From contig NC_015964.1 in NCBI RefSeq assembly GCF_000210895.1, positions 1,199,501 to 1,263,500 on the forward strand: a stretch of 64,000 nt of DNA. The letters are read 5' to 3'. Numbering within the stretch: position 1 is the first letter of the stretch; the number at the start of each line of letters is the position of its first letter. Origin of the DNA: Haemophilus parainfluenzae T3T1. GTDB lineage: Bacteria; Pseudomonadota; Gammaproteobacteria; Enterobacterales; Pasteurellaceae. Shown piece after piece: positions 1 through 7,693 of the stretch. The notes beneath the pieces were generated by a model, which saw only the letters and a list, made by a program, of their open reading frames with translations, did no database searches and had not been told where the DNA came from. The position numbers were made by a program, and so were the translations under genes.

Positions 1-1081
1 CTTGGCTTGCTGCCGTTGTATTTTCAATTCTGATTTTATTTAGGTTTACTCCAAAAGCTTCTTCTAATAAATCAATCAACGCAGATTGACCCGCATTAGG
101 AATAAGTTTAGCTGTTACACGATCGTTTTCTTTAACAAGGTTATAAGCGGCTCCATTAATCAACTGCGTTAAAATTAAAGATGAATGAGTTGTGATAATA
201 AAATAAGTATTAGGGAAAATATTAGTTAATAGCGGTAGAATTTTAGTTTGCCATTGGATGTGTAAGTGACTTTCGATCTCATCAATAAGCACATAACCTG
301 CCACATTCTCAATATCATCAGCGTTAGTAAAAAATGAATAGCCTGCAACGATGGCTTGTACAATTTTTATTAGTGAGGCAAAACCACTACTTAGTTCATT
401 AAGACGACGCTCTTCGCCATCTAATTTAAAGGAAACGGTTTTTCCCCCGATAACTTTAAAATCTTTCGGATCAGCACTTATCCGAGAATCAATTTTATTT
501 AGTACTCGTAATACAGTGAGTAACTCAACTTCACGATTATCCGCTTTATCTTGATAAGCATTAGAGGATAATGCTCGCTGAATAAACCATTCTTCAATAG
601 GCGAATCCATGTTTAATGTAGAGAAATGTGTCCCCATACTTGAGATAATATTCTCAAAGTATTTCTTCTGCCGTTCTTTGTACTCACCTAAAGGAGTAAT
701 ATAACCATAATCATTCTGTTTTATTTCCCCTCTATTTTGCGCACCCAGATAAACAACAGGGCGATCATGTATAAAGAATTCTTTTACTAGATAGTTTATT
801 CGATATCCAGTGTTTTCATTCTGAAATTTAGACATCTCAAAGATAACATCATCATTTATGTGTGAGGAGTTAAATGAAAAATTTTTTTTATATGCATAAT
901 ATTCACCGTCTCTTATCATGTCATTGGTGAACAGTAATAGTGTGTATAAGCACTCCAGTGTTTTTGTTTTCCCCACACCATTTGTACCAATTAATACACT
1001 CATTCGCTTATCTGAGAGTTGAAGATCAATATGACCTACTCCTTTCACATCAAAAAATTCGATATGTTGATTTAATAACAT
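1..1081 (-). CDS. AAA family ATPase (ABC/OLD-like), 3' end outside window
   Basis: The gene reads from ATG at 1081 off the left edge, giving at least 360 residues. An N-terminal Walker A (GTNGVGKT, about residue 32) is followed much later by an ABC-like signature (NELSSGF), a Walker B (VLIDEIESHLH) and an H-loop (ITTHSS). This is the AAA_15/AAA_21 architecture of OLD-like nucleases and of ATPases in several phage-defence systems such as Gabija, Septu, PARIS and retron effectors. Nothing visible says whether a TOPRIM domain or a separate nuclease follows. It lies 67 bp downstream of topB on the same strand and is not part of the standard ICE backbone, so I regard it as cargo. The ATPase identity is secure; a defence role is inference. 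Confidence 0.85.
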   Translation of the reverse strand, partial: MLLNQHIEFFDVKGVGHIDLQLSDKRMSVLIGTNGVGKTKTLECLYTLLLFTNDMIRDGEYYAYKKNFSFNSSHINDDVIFEMSKFQNENTGYRINYLVKEFFIHDRPVVYLGAQNRGEIKQNDYGYITPLGEYKERQKKYFENIISSMGTHFSTLNMDSPIEEWFIQRALSSNAYQDKADNREVELLTVLRVLNKIDSRISADPKDFKVIGGKTVSFKLDGEERRLNELSSGFASLIKIVQAIVAGYSFFTNADDIENVAGYVLIDEIESHLHIQWQTKILPLLTNIFPNTYFIITTHSSLILTQLINGAAYNLVKENDRVTAKLIPNAGQSALIDLLEEAFGVNLNKIRIENTTAASQ

Positions 1082-1148
1082 CGAGCACCTACTAGTTTGT
1101 AATGTCTGAATATTGATTAGTGTATCACTGAATAAAAATGTTTTGCTA

Positions 1149-3194
1149 CTAATTCAATAAGCTTCGTAAAGATGAAATTTGCTCGCTAACACTTTTACTC
1201 GATGTTTTCTTAGAACTTTTCGCGCCCTTAGTATTCTTTTTGCTATCAAAATTTTCAATATGTTGGCAATTTGGATAAGCAGAACACCCCAAAAAAGCCC
1301 CATTTTTACCATTTCTTTTAATCATTGGTGCACCGCACTTAGGGCATTTACGAATTTCAATATTCCCCAAACTCATTCCCTTTTTAAGGCAATCAGCCAT
1401 CAAATGCCGCACAAAGACTTCTTGTTTTTGCATAAACACTTCTAGCGAAAGCGTTCTTTCAGCAATTTGATTGAGCGCTTGCTCCCAAAGTGCGGTTAAA
1501 CCAGGATCTTTTAACATCTGAGGTAAATTATCAATTAGCGTCATTGCTTCATCTGTCGCTAATAGTGATTTACCTTTCTTTTTCAAGAAACCTTTATCAA
1601 TCAAACCTTGAATCGTTCCCGCCCGGGTGGCTTCTGTACCAAGCCCTTCAGTTTCTCGTAAGCGTTGTTTTAAACGCTCATCAGTTACAAAGCGAGCTGC
1701 ATTTTTCATTGCGGTGAGCAATGTGCCTTCCGTGAAGTGATTAGGTGGTGATGTTTGTAAGGTTTTTATTTCTGAATCAGAAATCTGACAGATTTGTCCT
1801 TGCTTTAACGTCGGCAAGGCTTGAGGTGCATCATCATCTTCATCAAGTGATTTGCCAAATAGAATTTTCCAACCTGGAGCAATAAGCACATTCCCACGTG
1901 CACTTAATATATGTTGACCGCACTTCAAAATAATTTGTGTCTTATCTGTTTCAGAAACAGGTAAGAATTGAGCTAAATAACGACGACGTATGAGATCATA
2001 GAGCTTTAATTCTTCATCAGACATTTTGCTAATATCAGCTTTAATCATAGTCGGAATAATGCCATGGTGAGCAGTAATTTTTTTATCATTCCAAACTCGT
2101 GATTTTTGATTAAGGTTTAACATACCTGCAAGGGGTTGTAATCGATTATCGGATTGCAATAAACATTGGATAATTTTAGGGGCTTCAGCAAACTGAGACT
2201 CCGGTAAATAACCACAATCTGTTCTAGGATAGGTTGTCGCTTTGTGAGTCTCATAGAGTGATTGAGCTATATCCAATACCCTTTGCGCACCCAGTCCATA
2301 AAGGCGGTTAGCTTCTGATTGTAAGTCACTTAATGCAAAGCAAAGTGGAGCATTTTGTCTTTCACGTTTAGTTTCAACTGATTCCATTTTCGCTTGGCCC
2401 AATTGACGAATTTGCTGATTTGCTGCTTGTATAACTTGGGCAGACAAACAAAGTCCATCAGGATCACAATATTGCTCCGGAATAACATATTGCGTAGCAA
2501 AATGCTGATTTCCATCAGAAAGCATTACTTGCAAAGCAAAATGTTGCTTAGGAATGAAGTTTTTTATCTCACGGTCACGATTAACAACCAGGCTTAATGT
2601 TGGAGTTTGTACCCGCCCAACACTTAAAGGTTTCCCTTGATACCCTTGTTGTTGCGCTAATAAGGTATAGATACGAGAGAAATTCATACCAATAAGCCAA
2701 TCTGCTCGACTACGTGCAAGTCCTGCATAGTAAAGAGGGAGAGTCTCCTCATTATCTTTAAGCGCACCCAAGGCTTTACGAATACTGGCATCATCTAGTG
2801 CAGACAACCAAAGGCGTTTTATTTGCCCTCGAAATCCTGCTAAATCCAGCAATTCTCTTGCTATAGTTTCGCCCTCTCTATCAATATCGGTTGCAATGAC
2901 AACAAGTTTAGCTTGTTTGATAAGTTTCATTACGACGTTGAACTGTTTTTTTGTTTCTTTTTTAGGTGAAAGCCCCCATTTACCCGGGATAATTGGCAAG
3001 GTCTCAAAAGCCCACTTTTTAAAGGCAGGATCATATTCTTCAGGATTAAATTGCTCTACTAGATGACCAATTCCCCAGGTAACTGTAAGCTGACCATCAG
3101 GTGTTGATAAACAACCTTCACCACGCTTTGTCGCGCCTAATATTTTTGCAATATCATTACCTTGTGATGGTTTTTCACATAAGAAAAGTTTCAT
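1149..3194 (-). CDS. topB: DNA topoisomerase III (ICE-encoded TopB)
   Basis: This is a type IA topoisomerase of 681 residues that passes one DNA strand through another, probably resolving ICE replication or transfer intermediates. The Toprim domain carries the invariant Glu in LFLCEKPS (Glu7) and DIDREGE (residues 103-109). The catalytic tyrosine is Tyr322 in TTYPRTDC. A C-terminal CPKC...GC...PNC zinc finger (about residues 615-640) is followed by a basic, Ser/Lys-rich tail. Topoisomerase III is a normal backbone gene of ICEHin1056/PFGI-1-type elements. It begins 13 bp after the 87-aa gene, probably in one operon with the genes at 3208-3656. One uptake core (1488) and one reverse core (1917) lie inside it. 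Confidence 0.95.
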   Translation of the reverse strand: MKLFLCEKPSQGNDIAKILGATKRGEGCLSTPDGQLTVTWGIGHLVEQFNPEEYDPAFKKWAFETLPIIPGKWGLSPKKETKKQFNVVMKLIKQAKLVVIATDIDREGETIARELLDLAGFRGQIKRLWLSALDDASIRKALGALKDNEETLPLYYAGLARSRADWLIGMNFSRIYTLLAQQQGYQGKPLSVGRVQTPTLSLVVNRDREIKNFIPKQHFALQVMLSDGNQHFATQYVIPEQYCDPDGLCLSAQVIQAANQQIRQLGQAKMESVETKRERQNAPLCFALSDLQSEANRLYGLGAQRVLDIAQSLYETHKATTYPRTDCGYLPESQFAEAPKIIQCLLQSDNRLQPLAGMLNLNQKSRVWNDKKITAHHGIIPTMIKADISKMSDEELKLYDLIRRRYLAQFLPVSETDKTQIILKCGQHILSARGNVLIAPGWKILFGKSLDEDDDAPQALPTLKQGQICQISDSEIKTLQTSPPNHFTEGTLLTAMKNAARFVTDERLKQRLRETEGLGTEATRAGTIQGLIDKGFLKKKGKSLLATDEAMTLIDNLPQMLKDPGLTALWEQALNQIAERTLSLEVFMQKQEVFVRHLMADCLKKGMSLGNIEIRKCPKCGAPMIKRNGKNGAFLGCSAYPNCQHIENFDSKKNTKGAKSSKKTSSKSVSEQISSLRSLLN

Positions 3195-3207
3195 GATTGG
3201 ATATCTC

Positions 3208-3471
3208 TTAATCTTCTATGCACTCTAATGAATTTCGCCAATCTGTGCAGGCACTAAGACGCCAAAATTTAATATTATCTAGATTCCATCCATTAACATA
3301 AGAATTCCAATAACGATAGTCTGAAGGCTGTGGAGCAAGTGAAGGTTTTTCTTCAAAACCGTATACTTCTCCTGTGGGCTGAGTCACCACATAACGTACC
3401 CAATCCGGTACAATATATTCTTTATCTCGATAGATTATTTTTTTCTTTTTATCAATGAATTCTATCATCAT
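3208..3471 (-). CDS. Hypothetical ICE cargo protein (87 aa)
   Basis: I do not recognise this protein. It is small and rich in aromatic residues (many Trp and Tyr), with no signal peptide or membrane segment, and ends in an acidic ECIED tail. Its ATG overlaps the stop of the upstream 62-aa gene in an ATGA arrangement, and GGGAG precedes the start, so the two are translationally coupled. topB follows 13 bp downstream. Coupling to a possible ribbon-helix-helix protein recalls toxin-antitoxin pairs, but the sequence does not resemble a known toxin. Confidence 0.65.
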   Translation of the reverse strand: MMIEFIDKKKKIIYRDKEYIVPDWVRYVVTQPTGEVYGFEEKPSLAPQPSDYRYWNSYVNGWNLDNIKFWRLSACTDWRNSLECIED

Positions 3472-3656
3472 TTACTCCCTTTTTTCTGTAACGCATACTG
3501 TCTCAATTCTTCAGTAGAGATATATTGCAATCCCTTCCTAATGATTTCCTGCAAGATGTCGGTTTCCTTAATCATCACTTTAGTTTGAATAATTGTTTCA
3601 ACTGTTTTTGCCTCAATCTGTTGCCAGAGTTCTGTTTCAATGTGTTTAGTTGGCAT
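3468..3656 (-). CDS. Small protein, possible ribbon-helix-helix regulator (62 aa)
   Basis: I chose the ATG at 3656 because it follows a strong AAGGGGA ribosome site; the upstream in-frame extension to 3980 has none and crosses the divergent gene. The 62 residues are mostly helical and polar, with a segment (ETDILQEIIRKGLQYIS) like the helices of small ribbon-helix-helix or RepB-like DNA-binding proteins. This is a shape argument, not a family match. The stop overlaps the start of the 87-aa gene (ATGA). The divergent gene starts at 3781, so about 120 bp hold promoters in both directions. Confidence 0.6.
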   Translation of the reverse strand: MPTKHIETELWQQIEAKTVETIIQTKVMIKETDILQEIIRKGLQYISTEELRQYALQKKGSK

Positions 3657-3780
3657 AAATCCCCTTAATCTAAATATTGAGAATAGATATTGATATTTTT
3701 GAGTTTTTAGATTAAAAATTAATAAGAAGCCGAACAATGAAAAATTGTTTTTTGTTAAGAGATAAAAAATGGGAGGTTGT

Positions 3781-4461
3781 ATGCCTGCAGATTTTAATTT
3801 AAATGGGTTACATACTGCATATAATGAAGCCATCCGTCGTGGTGATTTTACTTTTGCTTTTGAAATTTCTATGCCACCTGGACGGTTCATTTTTTTTATG
3901 TTTTTTGCAGAAAATGATAAAAAATCTAAAGATCTTCTGTATTTATACTTACAAAATACAAATAAGTTGGAAGAAATCAAATTATACGGTAATCATCAGA
4001 ATGGAAACTTCGAGATTTATTTTAATGACAAGTTAAAAGAAGCTATCAGAGCTGAATTAGAAATAGTCAACGGAAGAAATGGACCTTTTAACCTCTATAA
4101 TTTTTTTGAGGAGCTAAATAGGAATATACCTCAGCATTTACCTGCTCAAGCTCAAATAGCGATTTTAAGACAATATTATCCGAATATACAGACAGGAATA
4201 CCAAAGATAGTAAATGATGAAGATAAAATCTACTGGATGGGGTTTATGCGCCCTCAAGGCGGTGTGCCAAGAGAACAGACTTTAAGAAAACTCTATATTC
4301 ATACCGAATGTAATCATCAGCAGATAGACCGCTTATTGAAGGCCATAGCACCTTATGGATTAACGTTGAGATGGACGGATAATCCAGACAGAGCAAAAAA
4401 TGTGGATTTTGCTTCTATGATTAATGAATTAAACCAATACAGAGCTCGAAATGTGAATTAA
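3781..4461 (+). CDS. Hypothetical ICE cargo protein (226 aa)
   Basis: I do not recognise this protein. I placed the start at 3781 because GGAGG lies directly between an upstream in-frame ATG (3769) and this ATG. The N-terminal third is hydrophobic and aromatic (FIFFMFFAEND) but not clearly membrane-spanning. The C-terminal half is more polar and includes REQTLRKLYIHTECNHQQID. It is the only plus-strand gene in the ICE segment, a common sign of an insertion between backbone genes. Its stop overlaps the stop of a minus-strand remnant (4458-4610). Confidence 0.6.
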   Translation: MPADFNLNGLHTAYNEAIRRGDFTFAFEISMPPGRFIFFMFFAENDKKSKDLLYLYLQNTNKLEEIKLYGNHQNGNFEIYFNDKLKEAIRAELEIVNGRNGPFNLYNFFEELNRNIPQHLPAQAQIAILRQYYPNIQTGIPKIVNDEDKIYWMGFMRPQGGVPREQTLRKLYIHTECNHQQIDRLLKAIAPYGLTLRWTDNPDRAKNVDFASMINELNQYRARNVN

Positions 4462-4610
4462 TCGGCTATGTAAAAATTAATAGAAATCATATCAGCTTGT
4501 GCTTTACGCCAATGCATAGTGTCGTTAAAAAGTTTCTCTAACAATTGAGCGGTTTCAGGAGAGGCGTAGTCAATAGCATGTATTGGCTTGCTATTACAAA
4601 ACCGGTAAAC
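4458..4610 (-). pseudogene. C-terminal fragment of an unidentified protein
   Basis: The minus strand is open for 50 codons ending at a TAA (4460-4458), immediately preceded in frame by a TAG (4613-4611). The peptide looks like real protein rather than chance reading, for example HAIDYASPETAQLLEKL and MHWRKAQADMISINFYIAD, but it has no start codon or ribosome site. I read it as the surviving 3' end of a gene whose 5' part was lost when the neighbouring cargo arrived. I cannot name the family. Confidence 0.4.
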
Positions 4611-4959
4611 CTAATAAAATATATTCACTTCATCTCTATGGGATAAATGTAAACAGAGTTGTATTTGTTAAATTAATTGTTCAAATTAAGTTTGATAAGC
4701 AGGATTTATAGTAATGCGACAATTAGTATGATTTATATGGTAAAGGTGATTTTCCATGTGGTTGGCCCTAATAGTTATTTTCCGTAATTAAATAGAAACA
4801 TTTAACAGCAAATAATAACTTATTTAATAATAAACGAGGAGAATTATGCAAAAAAGCTCCTTTCATCATGGGGCGAGAATATTAGTAAGATAGAGTCCAG
4901 GAGTAACTGAAAGGTTCTCAATGGAAACTATAGTTATAAGACGGGGTTCATTATAAAAA
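4611..4959. other. Non-coding stretch with a 15-codon ORF
   Basis: There is no gene of normal size here. At 4846-4893 a 15-codon ORF follows a very good ribosome site (GAGGAGAATT) on the plus strand and ends in TAG; it could be a leader peptide or the 5' stump of a deleted gene. The block AAAAAAGCTCC occurs both in this ORF and in the nearby terminator (4966-4976). The rest is AT-rich with no structure I can support. Confidence 0.4.
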
Positions 4960-4991
4960 ATCCTCAAAAAAGCTCCAACATACGTTGGAGC
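4960..4991 (-). terminator. Rho-independent terminator of the ICE replication operon
   Basis: The perfect 8-bp stem GCTCCAAC / GTTGGAGC has an ATAC loop (4972-4991). Read on the minus strand it is followed by TTTTTT. It sits 22 bp after the lipoprotein stop and would end the parA-to-lipoprotein transcript before the cargo region. Confidence 0.85.
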
Positions 4992-5012
4992 AACAAGGAG
5001 AATTCATCATTA

Positions 5013-5531
5013 TTATTTTATTGCTTTTATCACTTCTGATTTAACAAATTGAGCAAAATCAGATTCATTTGAGGATGCAATCCAAGAAATTCTAACCTTG
5101 CCATCCTCTTTTGCAAGCGTTATGTCAATTTTTCGACCGCCAACATAGCTATTTGCCATGTGATAATAGACACCAGGAGTAGCTTCATGAGCATGTCCTT
5201 CTTCATCTAAAAGCGATTCGTAACGTTGACGCTCATACCCGGATAGCCCACTTAATGCTTCCTCCCGCGTTTTGAATTTTAAATTACGTTTAATTTTTAC
5301 GTAAAGAGAGTCAATATTTTTAGATGATGTAATTGAATCCTCTACGTTATAGCGATGAGAACGAGAACTTTGGGTGTAAGCCACACCGGAAGAACTCGAT
5401 GACTTATTTCCCCCGCCAAGAACACTGCTAAGTTGACCTGCAGCATGACCAACCGCATCATTCAATGAATTTAATTCAGCACAACCACTTAAAGCAGCGA
5501 CTGCAGATAAAACAAAAATTATTTTTTTCAT
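5013..5531 (-). CDS. Putative lipoprotein of the ICE
   Basis: The protein has an N-terminal signal peptide with lipobox ALSGC, so the mature protein would start at the Cys near residue 17 and be anchored by lipid. A Ser/Gly-rich linker with GGGNKSSSSSG follows, then a polar C-terminal domain. An ATG (5531) and a GTG one codon earlier (5534) both follow AAGG; I use the ATG. It is the last gene before the terminator at 4960, downstream of ssb. I know no function; the position at the end of the replication module suggests an ICE-specific envelope protein. Confidence 0.75.
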   Translation of the reverse strand: MKKIIFVLSAVAALSGCAELNSLNDAVGHAAGQLSSVLGGGNKSSSSSGVAYTQSSRSHRYNVEDSITSSKNIDSLYVKIKRNLKFKTREEALSGLSGYERQRYESLLDEEGHAHEATPGVYYHMANSYVGGRKIDITLAKEDGKVRISWIASSNESDFAQFVKSEVIKAIK

Positions 5532-5557
5532 CACGATTAACCTTAATTATATTGAAT

Positions 5558-5980
5558 TCAGAATGGTATTGAATCATTAAAAGCATTTGCCGATGCATCT
5601 TGTTGTGGCATTGGCTGAGGATTATTTGCACCATCTGTACTTTGAGGGCGAGTACCTAACATTTGCATTACATCACCTTGGATTTCCGTGGTATAACGAT
5701 CTTGCCCGTTTTGATCTTGCCATTTACGAGTACGCAAGCGTCCTTCAATATAAACTTGCGCTCCTTTCTTGAGATATTGGCCGCAAATTTCAGCTAATTT
5801 GCGATAAAAAACGATTCGATGCCATTCAGTCACTTCACGACGTTCACCGGTGTTTTTATCCGCCCAAGCTTCGCTAGTTGCTACACTGATATTTGCAACT
5901 GCTTCACCATTCGGCATGCTTCGCATTTCAGGATCATTACCTAAATGTCCCACGATAATTACTTTATTAATTCCAGCCAT
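5558..5980 (-). CDS. ssb: Single-stranded DNA-binding protein (ICE SSB)
   Basis: The 140-residue SSB has an OB fold over about residues 1-105 (starting [17 protein letters not shown]), a Gln/Asn/Pro-rich linker, and a short acidic tip NDSIPF, a variant of the DDDIPF peptide that recruits replication and repair partners. It would coat single-stranded ICE DNA during replication or transfer. The start follows TAGGAG. It lies between the DUF3158 gene and the lipoprotein gene, as in ICEHin1056-type elements, and is separate from the chromosomal ssb, which is not in this window. Confidence 0.95.
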   Translation of the reverse strand: MAGINKVIIVGHLGNDPEMRSMPNGEAVANISVATSEAWADKNTGERREVTEWHRIVFYRKLAEICGQYLKKGAQVYIEGRLRTRKWQDQNGQDRYTTEIQGDVMQMLGTRPQSTDGANNPQPMPQQDASANAFNDSIPF

Positions 5981-6113
5981 ATTGATTTCTCCTAAATCAC
6001 AAAATTAACTGTCAAGATTGTGCATTTTTTACATCTAATCCTTAAGGGTAAATTCAGTAAAAAACACAGAGATTTTTTAACACAACCACGAAAGGCAAAG
6101 GCTTTTTTTCGTT

Positions 6114-6197
6114 AAGGTAAGGGGCTTGTCCCCTTACCTTTAAAAGGCCTTTTAGTGAGCCGATCACAAACTATATAAATTAGCCGATTACAAACTA
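6114..6197. repeat. 11-bp inverted repeat and paired direct repeats upstream of ssb
   Basis: A perfect inverted repeat, AAGGTAAGGGG-cttgt-CCCCTTACCTT, occupies 6114-6140. It is followed by the palindrome AAAAGGCCTTTT (about 6142-6153). Two direct repeats, AGCCGATCACAAACTA (6158-6173) and AGCCGATTACAAACTA (6182-6197), are spaced 24 bp, start to start. The hairpin lacks a clean T-run on either strand, so it is not a standard terminator. Repeats spaced about two helical turns apart look like regulator-binding sites for the ssb-lipoprotein unit. Confidence 0.6.
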
Positions 6198-6225
6198 GAA
6201 GATCCAACGTTCACAAATGTGAATG

Positions 6226-6714
6226 TTATAAATGATCTTCTATCTCTTTAATTTTATCTACCGCACTTGATACCTGTCTCATCATAAAATTTAGTACGGA
6301 GACCTGCAGATTAATCAAAATGCGTTCTTTCTCAGCTGAGACAAGTTTTTGTCGTAAGTCTGAAGATAACTGAGGATTATTAAATACCGGATTTAACACA
6401 GCATCACCAGTCTTAGAGGCTTGAAAACTGCGCCAGCGTAAAAACGTCCCACCGGATGATGATGCTTTATCTCGGATCATGTGAATAGGTAATACACTAA
6501 GTTCACTTTTACGAACGTTCTGCAACATTTCATTCTGCTGCAACATTAAAGCTTCACGGACTGTAGCAAGGGATTCAGCTAGTAATTCATACTGTTGCAC
6601 TGAGTCTAACTCACTGAATAACTGTTTCAGCGAGTCATTAAGTGGGGTTGTGCGTCCTAATTGTTTATACATATCAGAAGGAATGAGCACGTTATCCATA
6701 ATCCCAATCTCCAT
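6226..6714 (-). CDS. DUF3158 family ICE protein
   Basis: The 162-residue, mostly helical protein matches the DUF3158 family by content and position: it lies just before ssb and just after the TIGR03761 protein, the usual order in PFGI-1/ICEHin1056-type elements. The phrase TFLRWRSFQ recalls conserved residues of the family. The first ATG (6714) overlaps the TIGR03761 stop (TAATG), which favours coupled translation; a second ATG at 6699 has GGAG upstream and is a possible alternative. No biochemical function is known. Confidence 0.75.
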   Translation of the reverse strand: MEIGIMDNVLIPSDMYKQLGRTTPLNDSLKQLFSELDSVQQYELLAESLATVREALMLQQNEMLQNVRKSELSVLPIHMIRDKASSSGGTFLRWRSFQASKTGDAVLNPVFNNPQLSSDLRQKLVSAEKERILINLQVSVLNFMMRQVSSAVDKIKEIEDHL

Positions 6715-7469
6715 TATTCAGTTTTATTTGCTGTAATTTTGACTTCAACAGAGCCATTATCATCTGATTCAGCAAGTGATGATTTTTTAATTGTTGGAGC
6801 AAATGTTGCACGTGTTGTACCGGAAAGCACATCAGGCGTTAAGGTATATTTCATACGTTTTACAGCAGCTTGATAGCGAGCGTTATTTTCAAGCGCATCT
6901 TGGCGTGTAATACCGGAATTTCTGTAATTCTCAAGCACACCAAATGCACGACGAATTAATTTAGCACCGGATTCTAACCAATCATACGCATCATCTTTTG
7001 TAAGTAATGCAATATGTGAAGCGGTCATCACTGTACGAGCTAACGAATCAAAATCAGCCAAAAGATACAATAATTGATAACCCAGCTGAGTATTCACAAA
7101 AATAGGGTATTGAATCGGAGCAATATTGGCGCAACGCTCAATTTGAAAGTTTTCAGGGATTTTCTCACTGTAGAGATTAACCATTCTCCAGGTCATATCT
7201 TGCATTTCTTTACGAAACCCTAATACTTTTTGTTCAAAACGAAGAAGATAATCATCAGCATAAGGATCATCTTGTTCGGCAGCTTGCTGAATTTGACTCA
7301 ATAGAGATAGAGCATTAGGAATACTGAGAATTGATGATGTAACGACTTCCCCGGCTTCATTTTTAACTAAGTCACGACCATTCCAAAGACGTGTTGCATA
7401 CTGAGTATGAAGCGTAAATGTAATCTCACTGCGTAACGGCCCAAGCTGTTGGTTGTATGTTGTTGTCAT
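6714..7469 (-). CDS. TIGR03761 (PFL_4669) family ICE protein
   Basis: The 251-residue cytoplasmic protein carries the family-typical N-terminal stretch FTLHTQYATRLWNGRD and occupies the usual slot between the STY4528-type and DUF3158 proteins. Its function is unknown; the family is confined to integrative elements of this lineage. The start follows AAGGTG and lies directly downstream of the 36-bp hairpin array (7490-7688), so the array would form its 5' leader in the operon transcript. The stop overlaps the DUF3158 start. Confidence 0.8.
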   Translation of the reverse strand: MTTTYNQQLGPLRSEITFTLHTQYATRLWNGRDLVKNEAGEVVTSSILSIPNALSLLSQIQQAAEQDDPYADDYLLRFEQKVLGFRKEMQDMTWRMVNLYSEKIPENFQIERCANIAPIQYPIFVNTQLGYQLLYLLADFDSLARTVMTASHIALLTKDDAYDWLESGAKLIRRAFGVLENYRNSGITRQDALENNARYQAAVKRMKYTLTPDVLSGTTRATFAPTIKKSSLAESDDNGSVEVKITANKTE

Positions 7470-7489
7470 GTTATGTCACCTTTTATCAT

Positions 7490-7688
7490 TTGGTTAAAAT
7501 TTGTACTTTGTCCAGCCCCTGGACAGTGGTTAATTTTTGTTCACTGTGCAACCCTAGCACAGTGGTTAATTTTTGTTCACTGTGCAGTCCCCGCACACTG
7601 GTTAAAATTTGTACTTTGTAAAGTCCCTTTACAGTGGTTAAATTTTGTACTTTGTAGAACCCTTCTACACTGTTCACTTTTTGTATAG
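7490..7688. repeat. 36-bp-period array of five variable-stem hairpins
   Basis: Five 17-nt inverted repeats start at 7509, 7545, 7581, 7617 and 7653, exactly 36 bp apart. On the plus strand they are TGTCCAGCCCCTGGACA, TGTGCAACCCTAGCACA, TGTGCAGTCCCCGCACA, TGTAAAGTCCCTTTACA and TGTAGAACCCTTCTACA. The outer TGT/ACA and the CC of the loop are constant. Inner stem bases differ but mostly stay paired: three stems are perfect 7-bp and two have one mismatch. The 19-nt spacers are near-identical (GTGGTTAATTTTTGTTCAC or ...TTTGTACTT), and half-spacers flank the array. It fills the gap between the STY4528 stop and the TIGR03761 start. The minus strand is also open for 63 codons (12-aa repeat), but compensating stem changes point to DNA or RNA structure. 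Confidence 0.93.
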
Positions 7689-7693
7689 CTAAT

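Noticed and set aside
4846-4893. 15-codon ORF as a gene
   Set aside because: Despite a very good ribosome site it is too short to assign, with no recognised leader-peptide signature.
7486-7677. 63-residue 12-aa-repeat protein on the minus strand (and a 79-residue frame on the plus strand)
   Set aside because: Both frames are open because the period of 36 is a multiple of three. The minus frame has only a GTG start without a clear ribosome site, and stem covariation explains the pattern better.
7490-7688. 36-bp array as a CRISPR
   Set aside because: The conserved part is a 19-nt spacer and the variable part is a palindrome with paired changes; there are no unique 30-nt spacers, no repeats of CRISPR type and no cas genes.
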